In this document: one piece after another, positions 1-8,522 of the stretch
Numbering within the stretch: the stretch's first letter is position 1
Layout: the number at the start of each line of letters is the position of its first letter
Assembly: GCF_017573545.1 (NCBI RefSeq)
Contig: NZ_JAGEOK010000016.1
Location: forward strand, 1-64,000
Length of the DNA stretch: 64,000 nt
Origin: Actinomadura nitritigenes
GTDB lineage: Bacteria > Actinomycetota > Actinomycetes > Streptosporangiales > Streptosporangiaceae
Reading direction: 5' to 3'
Made by a program: the position numbers and the translations under genes
Notes under the pieces: model-generated
What the model was told of the DNA's origin: nothing
What the model saw: only the letters and a program-made list of their open reading frames with translations
Database searches by the model: none

Positions 1-533
1 AAGCCTACACCCCCCGCCCCAACACGAGGCTCTCCCGACCGGGCGGGGCGCCGCCCCGCGCGGCGCAGGCCGCCGCCGCGGACCACGCCCGAGGCCAGCC
101 GCAGCCGCGGCTCGGCCCGGCCGGCGCCGCCCAGCGTCAGCTCCAGGCTCGCCACCGGCCCCTCGACGGTCCGCTCGGACGGCCCGTGCGGGCCGCCGCC
201 GACCCGGACCTCGTCGCCGTCCGCGAGCATCACCCGCGCCACGGCCTCGCCGCTGGCCAGCACCGCGAGCCCCGACCGTCCGGACGGCCCGGCGACCGCG
301 CACGCCGGCGGCCGGTTCCCGGCGCGGCCGGCCAGCGCCCGCGCGGCGCGGCGCACGAGCTCCGCCCCGTCGCCGCCCGCCTCCGAGACCTCCTGCAGCG
401 CGGTCAGCAGCGTGTCCACCAGCGGCGCCGTCACCGCGTCGGGCGCCGCGCACACCAGCGACAGCTCGCCCTCCTGCGCGACGAGCCCGTCGCCGGGCAG
501 CGGCCGCGCGAACGCCCGCGACCCGCCGCTCAC
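1..533 (-). CDS. Uncharacterized protein, 5' part only (cut by window edge)
   Basis: About 177 codons of an open leftward frame run off the left edge. The chosen GTG start at 533 overlaps the TGA stop of the membrane-protein gene as GTGA, the usual sign of translational coupling, so this is probably the third gene of the operon that begins with the FAD enzyme. The visible protein is Gly-, Ala- and Arg-rich, has no membrane segment or signal peptide, and contains a helical stretch with DGAELVRRAARALAG followed by beta-rich sequence ending near VVRGGGL. Its general look recalls actinobacterial proteins that carry a C-terminal FHA domain, but that end is missing here, so I leave the function open. 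Confidence 0.6.
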   Translation of the reverse strand, partial: MSGGSRAFARPLPGDGLVAQEGELSLVCAAPDAVTAPLVDTLLTALQEVSEAGGDGAELVRRAARALAGRAGNRPPACAVAGPSGRSGLAVLASGEAVARVMLADGDEVRVGGGPHGPSERTVEGPVASLELTLGGAGRAEPRLRLASGVVRGGGLRRAGRRPARSGEPRVGAGGVG

Positions 534-970
534 AGCAGCCGTCCGCCGCGCAGCCTCCACCGCACGAAGAACACGCGCATGGGCCCGTTGAGGAACAGCC
601 ACTGGCCGAGCCACACGAACACGAACATCGTCAGGAACATCGATGCCGACACATGGTCTCCGACGCCGGGGACGAGCCCGGTGTTCAGCAGCAGCCACAT
701 GGCGGCGCCCTCCGGGACCATGGTGACCAGCCCGAAGAGCGTCGGCCAGTCCTTGTCCCAGCGGAACTGCATCAGCAGGTGGTACAGCAGCTCCCACGCC
801 AGCCCCACCACCATCACGGCGAGGAGCATCAGGAACGCCGTCCGGTACGCCGCGCCGAGCGAGCCCGGCCTGCCCGGCAGCACCGGGACGACCAGCGCGG
901 TCAGCAGCGCGCCGACCGTGGACAGCACGAAGATCCGCGTCTGCAGGCGTCCGGCGAGGGTGGGGATCAC
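530..970 (-). CDS. Small integral membrane protein
   Basis: A 146-residue protein with four hydrophobic segments at roughly residues 10-32, 40-65, 75-95 and 105-130, so an integral inner-membrane protein with little soluble domain. The GTG at 970 is preceded by AGGAG at good spacing; a longer upstream frame is rejected because it is only Arg/Pro-rich filler. It lies 71 bases after the FAD-enzyme gene and overlaps the next gene by GTGA, so the three are probably one transcript. I do not recognise the family and no catalytic motif is visible; a membrane partner for the flavoprotein is possible but is inference from position only. Confidence 0.75.
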   Translation of the reverse strand: MIPTLAGRLQTRIFVLSTVGALLTALVVPVLPGRPGSLGAAYRTAFLMLLAVMVVGLAWELLYHLLMQFRWDKDWPTLFGLVTMVPEGAAMWLLLNTGLVPGVGDHVSASMFLTMFVFVWLGQWLFLNGPMRVFFVRWRLRGGRLL

Positions 971-1041
971 GGTGGGAGCTCCTGCGTGGGGAAGGCGTGG
1001 AGGGAGGCGGGGGCGGGGAGGGGAGCGGGGCGGGCGGCGGA

Positions 1042-2586
1042 TCAGAGGGGACGGCCCCTCATCCACCTGATCCACTGGCCGGCCGACCGCACCGGGCCGA
1101 GCCGCGAGCAGAACCCGCGCCGGGCCAGGTCCGCGGCGATGTCCAGCGCCGCGGTCTGCATGCCGAGGAAGCTGTCGACGGCGGGGAAGTGGTTGCCCGC
1201 GGCGGCGGCGCCGGAGGCGTACAGCATCCCGCCCTCGCTCTCGGCGCCGAGCACCTCGAAGTGCTCGCCGACCGCGAGGCGGCCCGCGCCGTTGCGCCGC
1301 GCGCCGCCGTACTCCAGCAGGTCGGCCAGCACCCGGTGCTCGGGCATGTCGGCCTCAAGCCCGGTGCAGTCGATGATGAAGTCCGAGGTGTACCGGCCGA
1401 GGCGCCCGTCGTCGCTGCGGGTGAGCGACACCAGCCGCCCGTCCGGGGTCGGCTCGACCCGGTCCACCACGGCCTGGAACGGGTGGTACCAGCCGCCGGC
1501 GCGGCCCCGCCGCATCTGCTCCTGCCAGCGGCGCAGCCGCGGCGTGGTCGTCCCGCCGACGGCCTTGGACAGCGCGGCGCGCCGCTCGGGCCCGGCGCGC
1601 CGGAACTGCGCCTTCAACTGCCCGCCGAACGCCGACTTCGGCAGCGTGAACGCCTGGTAGGCCCAGCCGTCGCCGCCCTTGCGCCGCATCCACGGCCCCG
1701 AGCCGTGCACGCCGGTGACGAAGGTGCGGAACATGTGGACGATCTGCGTCTGCAGCCCGTACCGCTCCCGGTCGTCCATCAGCCGCTGCAGCACGCGGGA
1801 CGCGACGATCCCGGCGCCGCGCACCACGACCACGCCCGGACGCGACTTCAGCGTCTCGTAGACGTGCTCGTGCGGCTCGTAGGCGTTGACGACGCGGTGG
1901 TAGTCGTTGTGGGTCTCGCGGAACTGCTGCAGGTCGGCCAGGAACTTCAGGCCGGGGTAGCCGACCGCCAGGTGCACGTACTGCGACCGCATCACGACCC
2001 GCTTGGTCGCGGACGTGCCGGGCGGCGGCGTCAGGACGGTGAAGTAGCCGCCGCCCGCGCGGCGCCGCACCATCCGCACCTGCCCCTTGGAGAGCATCTG
2101 CCAGTAGGAGATCCGGTCGGCCTCGCGGCGGACGGTCTCGAACACGGTGGCGGCGCGCGGGCTGAAGAAGTCGCTGAGGATCGGCTCGGTCAGCACCTGC
2201 CACAGCAGCTTGACCGACTTGTCCTGCCACGCCTCGTGCAGCGCGTAGGACGGGAAGCCCCAGATGTTGTCGGGCCGGGCGCCGGCGTCGGAGCGGATCC
2301 GCTCGCCCGCCGGCAGCTGCGACACCCGGGTCAGGTACTCCCACGACTGCCAGGGCGCGTCCCGGCTGGACAGCACCCGGAGGGCGCCCGCCGCGACCCC
2401 CTGGATCCGCAGGACGTCCACCAGCGTGAACGAGCCGAGCCCGCCGCCGACCGTGACCAGCGGCACGTCGTAGAGCGGGATGCCCGCGGACTGGACCTGC
2501 CGGTCGTGCCAGACCGGCGATCGGAGCAGCTCGGGTGTGAGGTCACCAGCTGGTCGGGCACCCTGCAACGACGTCCCCCGCGACAA
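1042..2586 (-). CDS. FAD-dependent oxidoreductase, lysine/ornithine N-monooxygenase-like
   Basis: About 514 residues. A dinucleotide-binding motif VTVGGGLGSF lies near the N-terminus and a second Rossmann-like segment VVVRGAGIVASRVLQRL about two-thirds along, the arrangement of flavoprotein monooxygenases such as lysine N6-hydroxylases. Near the C-terminus FIIDCTGLEAD and GMLYASGAAAAGNHFPAVDSF resemble the closing ATG-type FAD contact region. There is no ATG in a sensible place: upstream codons in frame are Arg/Pro filler and overlap the divergent gene's promoter, so I place the start at a TTG (2586 or 2592) just downstream of a TAGGGT -10 box. First gene of a leftward three-gene operon. The substrate cannot be told from sequence; no siderophore genes are adjacent. 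Confidence 0.75.
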   Translation of the reverse strand: MSRGTSLQGARPAGDLTPELLRSPVWHDRQVQSAGIPLYDVPLVTVGGGLGSFTLVDVLRIQGVAAGALRVLSSRDAPWQSWEYLTRVSQLPAGERIRSDAGARPDNIWGFPSYALHEAWQDKSVKLLWQVLTEPILSDFFSPRAATVFETVRREADRISYWQMLSKGQVRMVRRRAGGGYFTVLTPPPGTSATKRVVMRSQYVHLAVGYPGLKFLADLQQFRETHNDYHRVVNAYEPHEHVYETLKSRPGVVVVRGAGIVASRVLQRLMDDRERYGLQTQIVHMFRTFVTGVHGSGPWMRRKGGDGWAYQAFTLPKSAFGGQLKAQFRRAGPERRAALSKAVGGTTTPRLRRWQEQMRRGRAGGWYHPFQAVVDRVEPTPDGRLVSLTRSDDGRLGRYTSDFIIDCTGLEADMPEHRVLADLLEYGGARRNGAGRLAVGEHFEVLGAESEGGMLYASGAAAAGNHFPAVDSFLGMQTAALDIAADLARRGFCSRLGPVRSAGQWIRWMRGRPL

Positions 2587-2606
2587 GATCAAATGAATCG
2601 GCCGAC

Positions 2607-2612
2607 ACCCTA
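2607..2612 (-). promoter_or_regulatory. Putative -10 box of the FAD-enzyme operon
   Basis: TAGGGT on the minus strand is a typical actinobacterial housekeeping -10 (TAnnnT). It sits 14 to 20 bases before the candidate TTG starts, which supports a short-leader start there rather than the longer open frame. No clear -35 was seen. Confidence 0.4.
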
Positions 2613-2716
2613 TCCCAAAGCGGGCGCTCGGCAGGCGCGATCGCCGGGGCCGGAAGCGGCGCCGCCACGGGCGGGCGCGCCGTCGGCGCTCCCGGATTGA
2701 ACGGCGCGACACGGGT

Positions 2717-5700
2717 ATGCGCACCGACATGTCTGTATCGGCGGAGCGACTGCGTCAGGTGGGCAAGCTGGGACACGGCGAGCGCGCGAGGCGGGGCGGG
2801 ACCGGGCAGGGCCCCGGCGGCGACGGGGAGCGGGGGACCGCGGCGCTGCGCCGCGACCTGGCCGACCGGGTGGACGGCGAGGTCCGCTTCGATCCCGGAT
2901 CGCGGGCCGCCTACGCGCACGACTCCTCGAACTACCAGCAGCCGCCGATCGGCGTGGTGGTGCCCCGCACCGTCGAGGCCGGCGCCGAGGCGGTCGCCGT
3001 CTGCGCCGAGCACGACGTCCCGGTGCTGTCGCGCGGGGGCGGGACGAGCCTGGCCGGGCAGTGCTGCAACACCGCCGTCGTCATCGACTGGTCGAAGTAC
3101 TGCCGCGACCTGGTCTCCGTCGACCCGGAGCGGCGGACGGCGATCGTCGAGCCCGGCGCGTGCCTCGACGACCTCAACGAGGCGCTGTCGGAGCACCGGC
3201 TGATGGTCGGGCCGAAGCCGTCCACCCACGACACCTGCACGATCGGCGGGATGATCGGCAACAACTCGTGCGGCGCGTCGGCGCAGGCGTACGGGAAGAT
3301 GGTCGACTCGGTGGTCCGGCTGGAGGTGCTGACCTACGACGGCGTGCGGATGTGGGTCGGGCCGACCTCCGACGAGGAGTACGAGCGGATCCAGGCCGAG
3401 GGCGGCCGCCCCGCCGAGATCTACCGGGCGCTGCGCGCGCTCCGCGACGACGGCATGGAGCTGATCCGCACCCGCTACCCCGACATCCCGCGCCGCGTGT
3501 CCGGCTACAACCTCGACTCGCTGCTGCCCGAGAAGGGCTTCGACGTCGGGCGCGCCCTGGTCGGGTCGGAGTCGACGCTGGTCACCGTGCTGCGCGCGGA
3601 GATCTGCCTGGTGCCGGTCCCGCCGTTCGAGTCGCTGGCGGTGCTCGGCTACGACGACATCTTCGCGGCCGGCGACGCCGTGAAGCGCGTCCTGCCCTCC
3701 GAGCCGCTCGCGCTCGAGGGCATGGACGACACGCTCCTCGACCTCGCCAGGCAGGACAAGCTCGCCGGGCCCGCCGTCCTGAAGGACATGCCCGAGGGGT
3801 CCGGGTGGCTCATGGTCCGGTTCGGCGGCGACACCAAGGAGGAGGCCGACCGGCGCGCCCACGACCTCATCGAGCGGCTGGAGAACGAGCCGGACCCGCC
3901 GCACTGCACCTTCGTGCACGACCCCGCGCTCGAGGAGCGGCTCTGGAAGGTCCGCGAGGCCGGGCTCGGCGCCACCGCCTACCCGCCCGGGCACCCCGAC
4001 ACCCACGAGGGCTGGGAGGACTCGGCCGTCCCGCCCGAGCGGCTCGGCGACTACCTGCGCGACTTCCAGAGGCTCATCGACGAGTTCGGCTACGGCCCCG
4101 TCGCCCTCTACGGCCACTTCGGGCAGGGCTGCGTGCACACCCGCATCCCGTTCGACCTGGAGGACGAGAAGGGGACCGGCAACTACCGCAGGTTCATCGA
4201 GCGCGCCGCCCGCCTCGTCGTCGACTACGGCGGGTCGCTGTCGGGCGAGCACGGCGACGGCCAGTCCCGCGGCGAGCTGCTGCCGCTGATGTTCGGGGAC
4301 GAGGTCGTCCGGCTGTTCGGGAGGTTCAAGGCGATCTTCGACCCGCGGGGGAAGATGAACCCCGGCAAGGTCGTCCACCCCTACCGCCTCGACGACAACC
4401 TCGACCACCTCGGCTACGACCCCGCCGAGCCGAGGACGCACTTCTCCTACCCCGACGACAAGCACCGCTTCACCCACGCGGCGGCCCGCTGCGTCGGCAT
4501 CGGCAAGTGCCGCGCCTCGTCGGGCGGCGTCATGTGCCCGAGCTACCGGGCGACGGGGGAGGAGGAGCACTCCACCCGCGGCCGCGCCCGCATCCTGATG
4601 GAGATGATGCGCGGCATGCCGCAGGACGGCACGCCCGACCCGTCGGTCCCCGGGCCCGGCGGCGCCGCCGTTATTACCGACGGGTGGCGGTCCGATGACG
4701 TCCGCGACGCCCTCGACCTGTGCCTGGCCTGCAAGGGCTGCCGCAGCGACTGCCCCGTCAACGTCGACATGGCGACCTACAAGGCCGAGTTCCTGTCCCA
4801 CCACTACGCCGGGCGGATCCGCCCGCCCGCGCACTACACGATGGGCTGGCTGCCGCTCTGGGCGAAGATGGCCTCGGTGGCGCCCGGCGCGGCCAACACC
4901 GCGCTGAACGTCCCCGGCCTCGACCGGGTGATCAAGCGGCTCGGCGGTATCGCCCCGCAGCGCGAGATGCCGCGGTTCGCCGCCGAGCGGTTCACCGACT
5001 GGTTCAAGCGCCGCCCGGCGCGCACCGGCGGCCGCCGGGTCGTGCTCTGGCCCGACACGTTCACCAACAACTTCCACCCGCACATCGCCAAGGCAGCCGT
5101 CCGCGTGCTGGAGGCGTCCGGGTACCAGGTGGAGGTGCCGCCGGTCCCGATGTGCTGCGGCCTGACCTGGATCTCCACCGGCCAGCTCGGCGTCGCGGCG
5201 CGCGTGCTGCGCCGCACCGTCGGCGCGCTGGCGCCGCGGCTGCGCGAGGGGATCCCCGTCGTCGGCCTGGAGCCCAGCTGCACCGCCGTCTTCCGCGCCG
5301 ACGCGCCGGAGCTGATGGAGGGCGACCGCGTCGAGGACGACGTGAAACGGCTGCGGGACCAGACCCGCACCCTCGCCGAGCTGCTCGACGAGCACCAGGA
5401 GGAGTCCGGCGGCCCCTCGCCCGGCGCGTCCCACGACGTGGTCGCCGGGCTGGACCGGCCGAAGGTCCGCGCGATCGCCCAGCCGCACTGCCACCAGCAC
5501 GCCGTCATGGGGTTCGGCACCGACGAGCGCGTCCTCGCCCGCGCCGGCGTCGAGGTCGAGACGCTCGACGTCGGGTGCTGCGGCCTGGCCGGCAACTTCG
5601 GCTTCGAGAACGGCCACTACGAGGTCTCGACCAAGATCGCCGAGCAGGGCGTGTGGCCCGCCGTCGAGGACGCCGGGCCCGGCACCACCGTGCTGGCCGA

Positions 5701-5806
5701 CGGGTTCTCCTGCCGGACGCAGATCGAGGCGGGCACCGACGCCCGGCCCCGCCACCTCGCCGAACTGCTCGCCGACCTGCTGCCGGACGACGCCGGCCGG
5801 CCCTGA
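2717..5806 (+). CDS. Fused FAD-linked oxidase / Fe-S / CCG-domain oxidoreductase, D-lactate dehydrogenase type
   Basis: 1029 residues joining three modules. Residues ~50-550 are a PCMH-type FAD-binding oxidase (GGGTSLAGQ, IGGMIGNNSCG, SGEHGDGQSRGELL, NPGKV). Residues ~590-700 are a ferredoxin-like region with cysteine clusters CVGIGKC and CLACKGCRSDCP. The C-terminal third has two heterodisulfide-reductase-type CCG motifs (MCCGLTW, GCCGLAGNFGFE). This is the single-chain form of GlcD/GlcF or Dld-type enzymes, which oxidise D-2-hydroxyacids at the membrane and pass electrons through Fe-S centres towards quinone. The exact substrate (D-lactate, glycolate or another) is not decided. Start is ATG 2717, with ATG 2729 an alternative; neither has a strong ribosome binding site. 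Divergent from the FAD monooxygenase-like operon. Confidence 0.88.
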   Translation: MRTDMSVSAERLRQVGKLGHGERARRGGTGQGPGGDGERGTAALRRDLADRVDGEVRFDPGSRAAYAHDSSNYQQPPIGVVVPRTVEAGAEAVAVCAEHDVPVLSRGGGTSLAGQCCNTAVVIDWSKYCRDLVSVDPERRTAIVEPGACLDDLNEALSEHRLMVGPKPSTHDTCTIGGMIGNNSCGASAQAYGKMVDSVVRLEVLTYDGVRMWVGPTSDEEYERIQAEGGRPAEIYRALRALRDDGMELIRTRYPDIPRRVSGYNLDSLLPEKGFDVGRALVGSESTLVTVLRAEICLVPVPPFESLAVLGYDDIFAAGDAVKRVLPSEPLALEGMDDTLLDLARQDKLAGPAVLKDMPEGSGWLMVRFGGDTKEEADRRAHDLIERLENEPDPPHCTFVHDPALEERLWKVREAGLGATAYPPGHPDTHEGWEDSAVPPERLGDYLRDFQRLIDEFGYGPVALYGHFGQGCVHTRIPFDLEDEKGTGNYRRFIERAARLVVDYGGSLSGEHGDGQSRGELLPLMFGDEVVRLFGRFKAIFDPRGKMNPGKVVHPYRLDDNLDHLGYDPAEPRTHFSYPDDKHRFTHAAARCVGIGKCRASSGGVMCPSYRATGEEEHSTRGRARILMEMMRGMPQDGTPDPSVPGPGGAAVITDGWRSDDVRDALDLCLACKGCRSDCPVNVDMATYKAEFLSHHYAGRIRPPAHYTMGWLPLWAKMASVAPGAANTALNVPGLDRVIKRLGGIAPQREMPRFAAERFTDWFKRRPARTGGRRVVLWPDTFTNNFHPHIAKAAVRVLEASGYQVEVPPVPMCCGLTWISTGQLGVAARVLRRTVGALAPRLREGIPVVGLEPSCTAVFRADAPELMEGDRVEDDVKRLRDQTRTLAELLDEHQEESGGPSPGASHDVVAGLDRPKVRAIAQPHCHQHAVMGFGTDERVLARAGVEVETLDVGCCGLAGNFGFENGHYEVSTKIAEQGVWPAVEDAGPGTTVLADGFSCRTQIEAGTDARPRHLAELLADLLPDDAGRP

Positions 5807-5833
5807 GGGCCCGCCGGCCGGCCCTGAGGGCCC
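5792..5833. repeat. Exact 21-bp tandem duplication at a gene's 3' end, forming hairpins
   Basis: Two identical head-to-tail 21-bp units (5792-5812 and 5813-5833) followed by a partial third. The first copy contains the stop codon of the upstream gene. Each unit holds GGCCC-TGA-GGGCC, so the RNA can form small tandem GC hairpins. No T-run follows. It may act as a transcript end or may simply be a replication-slippage duplication. Confidence 0.7.
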
Positions 5834-5944
5834 GCCGGCCGCTGGTCGTGCCGTCCACGCGGGGGCCGGCGAAGCTCGTCACGCCCGCCGGGCTGCTGGA
5901 GGTCGACCCGTCCACCGCGCTGCGGACGGTCGACCGGACGCCGC

Positions 5945-6622
5945 TCAGCCGCGCGGCACGACCAGCGCCCACGACTTGACCGAGCCGTGGCCGTGCCAGG
6001 GCAGGTGGTCGGCGATGTGCCCGAACGACGAGCCCGCCTCGCCGTTCAGCAGCGTCACCTCCGTGACCGGCCCGGACGGCAGCCGCGCGCAGAACGTGAA
6101 CGCCCAGACCGGGCGGTCCGGCAGCGCGTACCCGGTGAACAGCTCCTCGATCACGACCCGGGTCGGCGGGCGGTCCGCCATGGCGGACCGGTCGGCGTCG
6201 GTCAGGCCGCCGAAGTCGCGCATCGCGACCGGGCCGTAGAACACCTCCGCCTTCCGGTCGCCGCCCTCGATCGGCACCGCCGTCGCGTGCGCGGCGAGGT
6301 CGCAGGCGGGCAGCAGGGCGGCGGCGAACACCGGGAACACCGTGTGCGTCCAGCCGTCGAGCGCGTCGGTGGCCGGATGCCGGTCGCCGCCCGGCACGCC
6401 CACCGCCTGGTCCCAGGCGAACATCCCGCCGAAGCTCGGATGCGACACCCCGATCGGCAACTGGACGAGCCCGTTGTCCTGCGGCTGCGGCGCGGCGATC
6501 GCGATCCGCACGCCCGTTCCCGCCACGTCGACCTCCGCGCCGTCCGCCGACGCGGGCAGCGCGTGCCCCTCCGCCAGAAGCCCGGCGAGCAGTGCGGCGA
6601 TGTCCTCCGCCCCCATGTCCAT
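5945..6622 (-). CDS. DUF6348-like cytoplasmic protein
   Basis: About 225 residues, soluble, without signal peptide, membrane segment or recognisable catalytic motif. The middle has VQLPIGVSHPSFGGMFAWDQAVGV and the C-terminal half FYGPVAMRDFGG; overall this resembles the actinobacterial DUF6348 family, a tentative match from memory. ATG 6622 is chosen; GTG 6631 and ATG 6616 are in the same frame. The open frame continues upstream through the sirtuin gene in another reading frame and is a GC artefact. It is 74 bases downstream of the sirtuin stop and in the same direction, so it could be co-transcribed. Function unknown. Confidence 0.65.
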   Translation of the reverse strand: MDMGAEDIAALLAGLLAEGHALPASADGAEVDVAGTGVRIAIAAPQPQDNGLVQLPIGVSHPSFGGMFAWDQAVGVPGGDRHPATDALDGWTHTVFPVFAAALLPACDLAAHATAVPIEGGDRKAEVFYGPVAMRDFGGLTDADRSAMADRPPTRVVIEELFTGYALPDRPVWAFTFCARLPSGPVTEVTLLNGEAGSSFGHIADHLPWHGHGSVKSWALVVPRG

Positions 6623-6696
6623 GATGATCACCGTAGCGGGGCGGAGGTGGAGGTACCCGCCGTTTCCCCGAACCGCGCCGGAGGCGGCGCGGCCGG

Positions 6697-7548
6697 TCAG
6701 GACGCCAGGGCGACGAGCTCCTCCAGGGTCGCGCCGAGCGGCGCGTCCAGGGTCACCAGCGCGTGCGGGTCGCCGCGCGTCGCGCCCCGGTTGACGATCG
6801 CCACGGGCACGGAGTGCCGCGCCGCGTGCCGCACGAACCGGTACCCCGACAGCACCGTCAGCGACGACCCGAGCACCAGCAGGGTCCCGGCGGACTCGGT
6901 CAGCGCGTAGCAGTCGCGGACCCGCGCGGGCGGCACGTTCTCGCCGAAGAAGATCACATCGGGCTTCAGCAGCCCGCCGCAGCGCGCGCAGTCCACCGTC
7001 CGGAAGGACGCGACGTCGGCGTCCGACAGCACCGCGTCGCCGTCCGGGTTGATCATGTCGGGCCGGGCGTCCCAGCCGGGGTTCGCGGCGCGCAGCCGCT
7101 CCTCCAGCCGCGTGCGCGGGGTGCGCTCGCCGCAGTCCAGGCACACCACCCGGTCGAGGCCGCCGTGCAACTCGACGACGCCGTCCGCGCCCGCCGCCTG
7201 GTGCAGCCCGTCGACGTTCTGGGTGATGATCCCCGCCAGCAGGCCGCGCCGCTGCAGCTCGGCGACCGCGCGGTGGCCCGCGTTCGGGCGGGCCCCGGCG
7301 ATGTGCCGCCAGCCGAGATGGCTGCGCGCCCAGTACCGGCGCCGCGCCGCAGCGTCCCCGGTGAAGCGCTGGTAGGTCATCGGCTCGGCGCGCCGCCGCC
7401 GGCCGGTCTCGCCCCGATAGTCCGGAATGCCCGACTCGGTGGAGAGTCCCGCGCCGCTCAGCACCACCACGTCGCCGTCGGCCACCAGGTCCGCCAGCAG
7501 CGCCAGCCCGGGGACCGTTTCCGACCGTTCTTCTACAACCTGCGTCAC
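6697..7548 (-). CDS. NAD-dependent protein deacylase, sirtuin family
   Basis: About 283 residues with the complete sirtuin signature: GAGLSTESGIPDYRG for NAD binding, TQNVDGLH, the catalytic His in VELHGGL, two zinc-binding CxxC pairs (CLDC, CARC) and the C-terminal LVLGSSLTV segment. The enzyme removes acyl groups from protein lysines using NAD. Class cannot be fixed, but the small Zn module and the sequence after GIPDYRG look like bacterial CobB-like class II forms. The start is uncertain: GTG 7548 is used; GTG 7563 and ATG 7656 are also in frame. Its 5' end faces the DeoR gene. Confidence 0.9.
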   Translation of the reverse strand: MTQVVEERSETVPGLALLADLVADGDVVVLSGAGLSTESGIPDYRGETGRRRRAEPMTYQRFTGDAAARRRYWARSHLGWRHIAGARPNAGHRAVAELQRRGLLAGIITQNVDGLHQAAGADGVVELHGGLDRVVCLDCGERTPRTRLEERLRAANPGWDARPDMINPDGDAVLSDADVASFRTVDCARCGGLLKPDVIFFGENVPPARVRDCYALTESAGTLLVLGSSLTVLSGYRFVRHAARHSVPVAIVNRGATRGDPHALVTLDAPLGATLEELVALAS

Positions 7549-7724
7549 CTCTCCATGGTGCACGACGGCGCGGTTGACCGTCCGTTCTGACAGGCGGTGA
7601 CCGTCCGCCCGTGGTGAACCGGGCCGATCTTGACCGTGTTGACTGACTCCTGCCATGTACTGACGGGGATATGTGCAGGTCAGGTGCGTGAATGACGGAG
7701 TTCGAGCAACTTTCCACCAGGTGA

Positions 7725-7760
7725 TGACCGAAGTCGGTCATGAGTGCTACGTTCCCCTGC
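7725..7760 (+). promoter_or_regulatory. Leaderless promoter with overlapping operator for the DeoR regulator
   Basis: A perfect inverted repeat TGACCGA-AG-TCGGTCA spans 7725-7740. Its first six bases double as a -35 (TGACCG), 17 bases before a -10 TACGTT at 7748-7753. Seven bases later is GTG 7761, so the transcript probably begins at the start codon and has no leader. The operator overlapping the -35 suggests autorepression by the DeoR protein. Confidence 0.65.
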
Positions 7761-8522
7761 GTGACCTCGAGCAAGCGACGCGCGCAGATCGTGTCCTCGC
7801 TGCGCACGAAGGGGGCGGCGTCCGTCAAGGAGCTGGCCGAGAGCCTTCAGGTGAGCGAGTCGACGATCCGCCGGGACCTGGACCTGCTGGACCGCAACGG
7901 TGAGCTCGTCCGCACCTACGGCGGTGCGGCGCTGACCCCGCGGGCGGCGGTGCCGGAGGTCTCCTTCGCGGTGTCGGCCGAGCACGACAGCGCCGAGAAG
8001 GAGGCCGTGGCGGCGCGGGCCGCCGCCCTGGTCGAGGACGACATGGTCGTCGTGCTCGACATCGGCACCAGCACCCGGCTGCTCGCCCGGCACCTGCGCG
8101 GCCGCCCGGTCACCGTGATCACCGCGAACCTGGCCGTGCTGGACGAGCTGCGCGACGACGAGGCCGTCCGGCTGTGCCTGCTCGGCGGCGTGGTCCGGCG
8201 CAACTACCTGACGCTGGTCGGGTCGCTGACCGAGACCGCGCTCCGCCAGGTGCGCGCCGACCTGGTGTTCCTCAGCTGCACCGGGGTCCGGCCGAACGGG
8301 CTCGTGGTGGACGACATGGAGGTCGAGACCCCGATCAAGCAGGCGATGATCGAGTCCGCCGACCGGGTCGTGCTCGTCGCCTCCGAGGCCAAGTTCCCCG
8401 GCACCGGCTCGCTGCGCGTGTGCTCCCTCGCGCAGGTCGACGCCCTCGTCACCACGGCCGGGGCCGATCCGAAGACTCTCGAGCTCTGCCGGCAGGCGGG
8501 CGGGAAGGTGTTCATCGCATGA
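7761..8522 (+). CDS. DeoR/GlpR-family transcriptional regulator of the GH4 cluster
   Basis: 253 residues. The N-terminal winged helix shows the DeoR signature (VKELAESLQVSESTIRRDL, then LDRNGELVRTYGGA). The C-terminal DeoRC sensor domain has EKEAVAARAAALVEDDMVV, the GTS phosphosugar-type loop, and FLSCTGV near its end. Members usually respond to a phosphorylated sugar intermediate, which would fit a pathway containing a sugar kinase and GH4 enzyme. Start GTG 7761 is preferred over ATG 7740 because a -10 box lies exactly seven bases upstream and the ATG falls inside the operator palindrome. The stop overlaps the GH4 start as ATGA. Confidence 0.9.
   Translation: MTSSKRRAQIVSSLRTKGAASVKELAESLQVSESTIRRDLDLLDRNGELVRTYGGAALTPRAAVPEVSFAVSAEHDSAEKEAVAARAAALVEDDMVVVLDIGTSTRLLARHLRGRPVTVITANLAVLDELRDDEAVRLCLLGGVVRRNYLTLVGSLTETALRQVRADLVFLSCTGVRPNGLVVDDMEVETPIKQAMIESADRVVLVASEAKFPGTGSLRVCSLAQVDALVTTAGADPKTLELCRQAGGKVFIA

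Noticed and set aside
2543..5755. A 1070-codon open frame on the minus strand opposite the FAD/Fe-S oxidoreductase
   Set aside because: It is the mirror of a real gene with family motifs; its translation is Val/Gly/Arg/Pro-rich with no domain. Long antisense frames are expected at this GC content.
5834..5944. Protein-like reading frame after the tandem repeat as a gene remnant
   Set aside because: No start codon or ribosome binding site, only about 37 codons, and no family recognised; too weak to annotate.
7621..7660. Two closely spaced TTGAC boxes as a second promoter before the DeoR gene
   Set aside because: No -10 at acceptable spacing; the promoter at 7725-7753 explains the start better.
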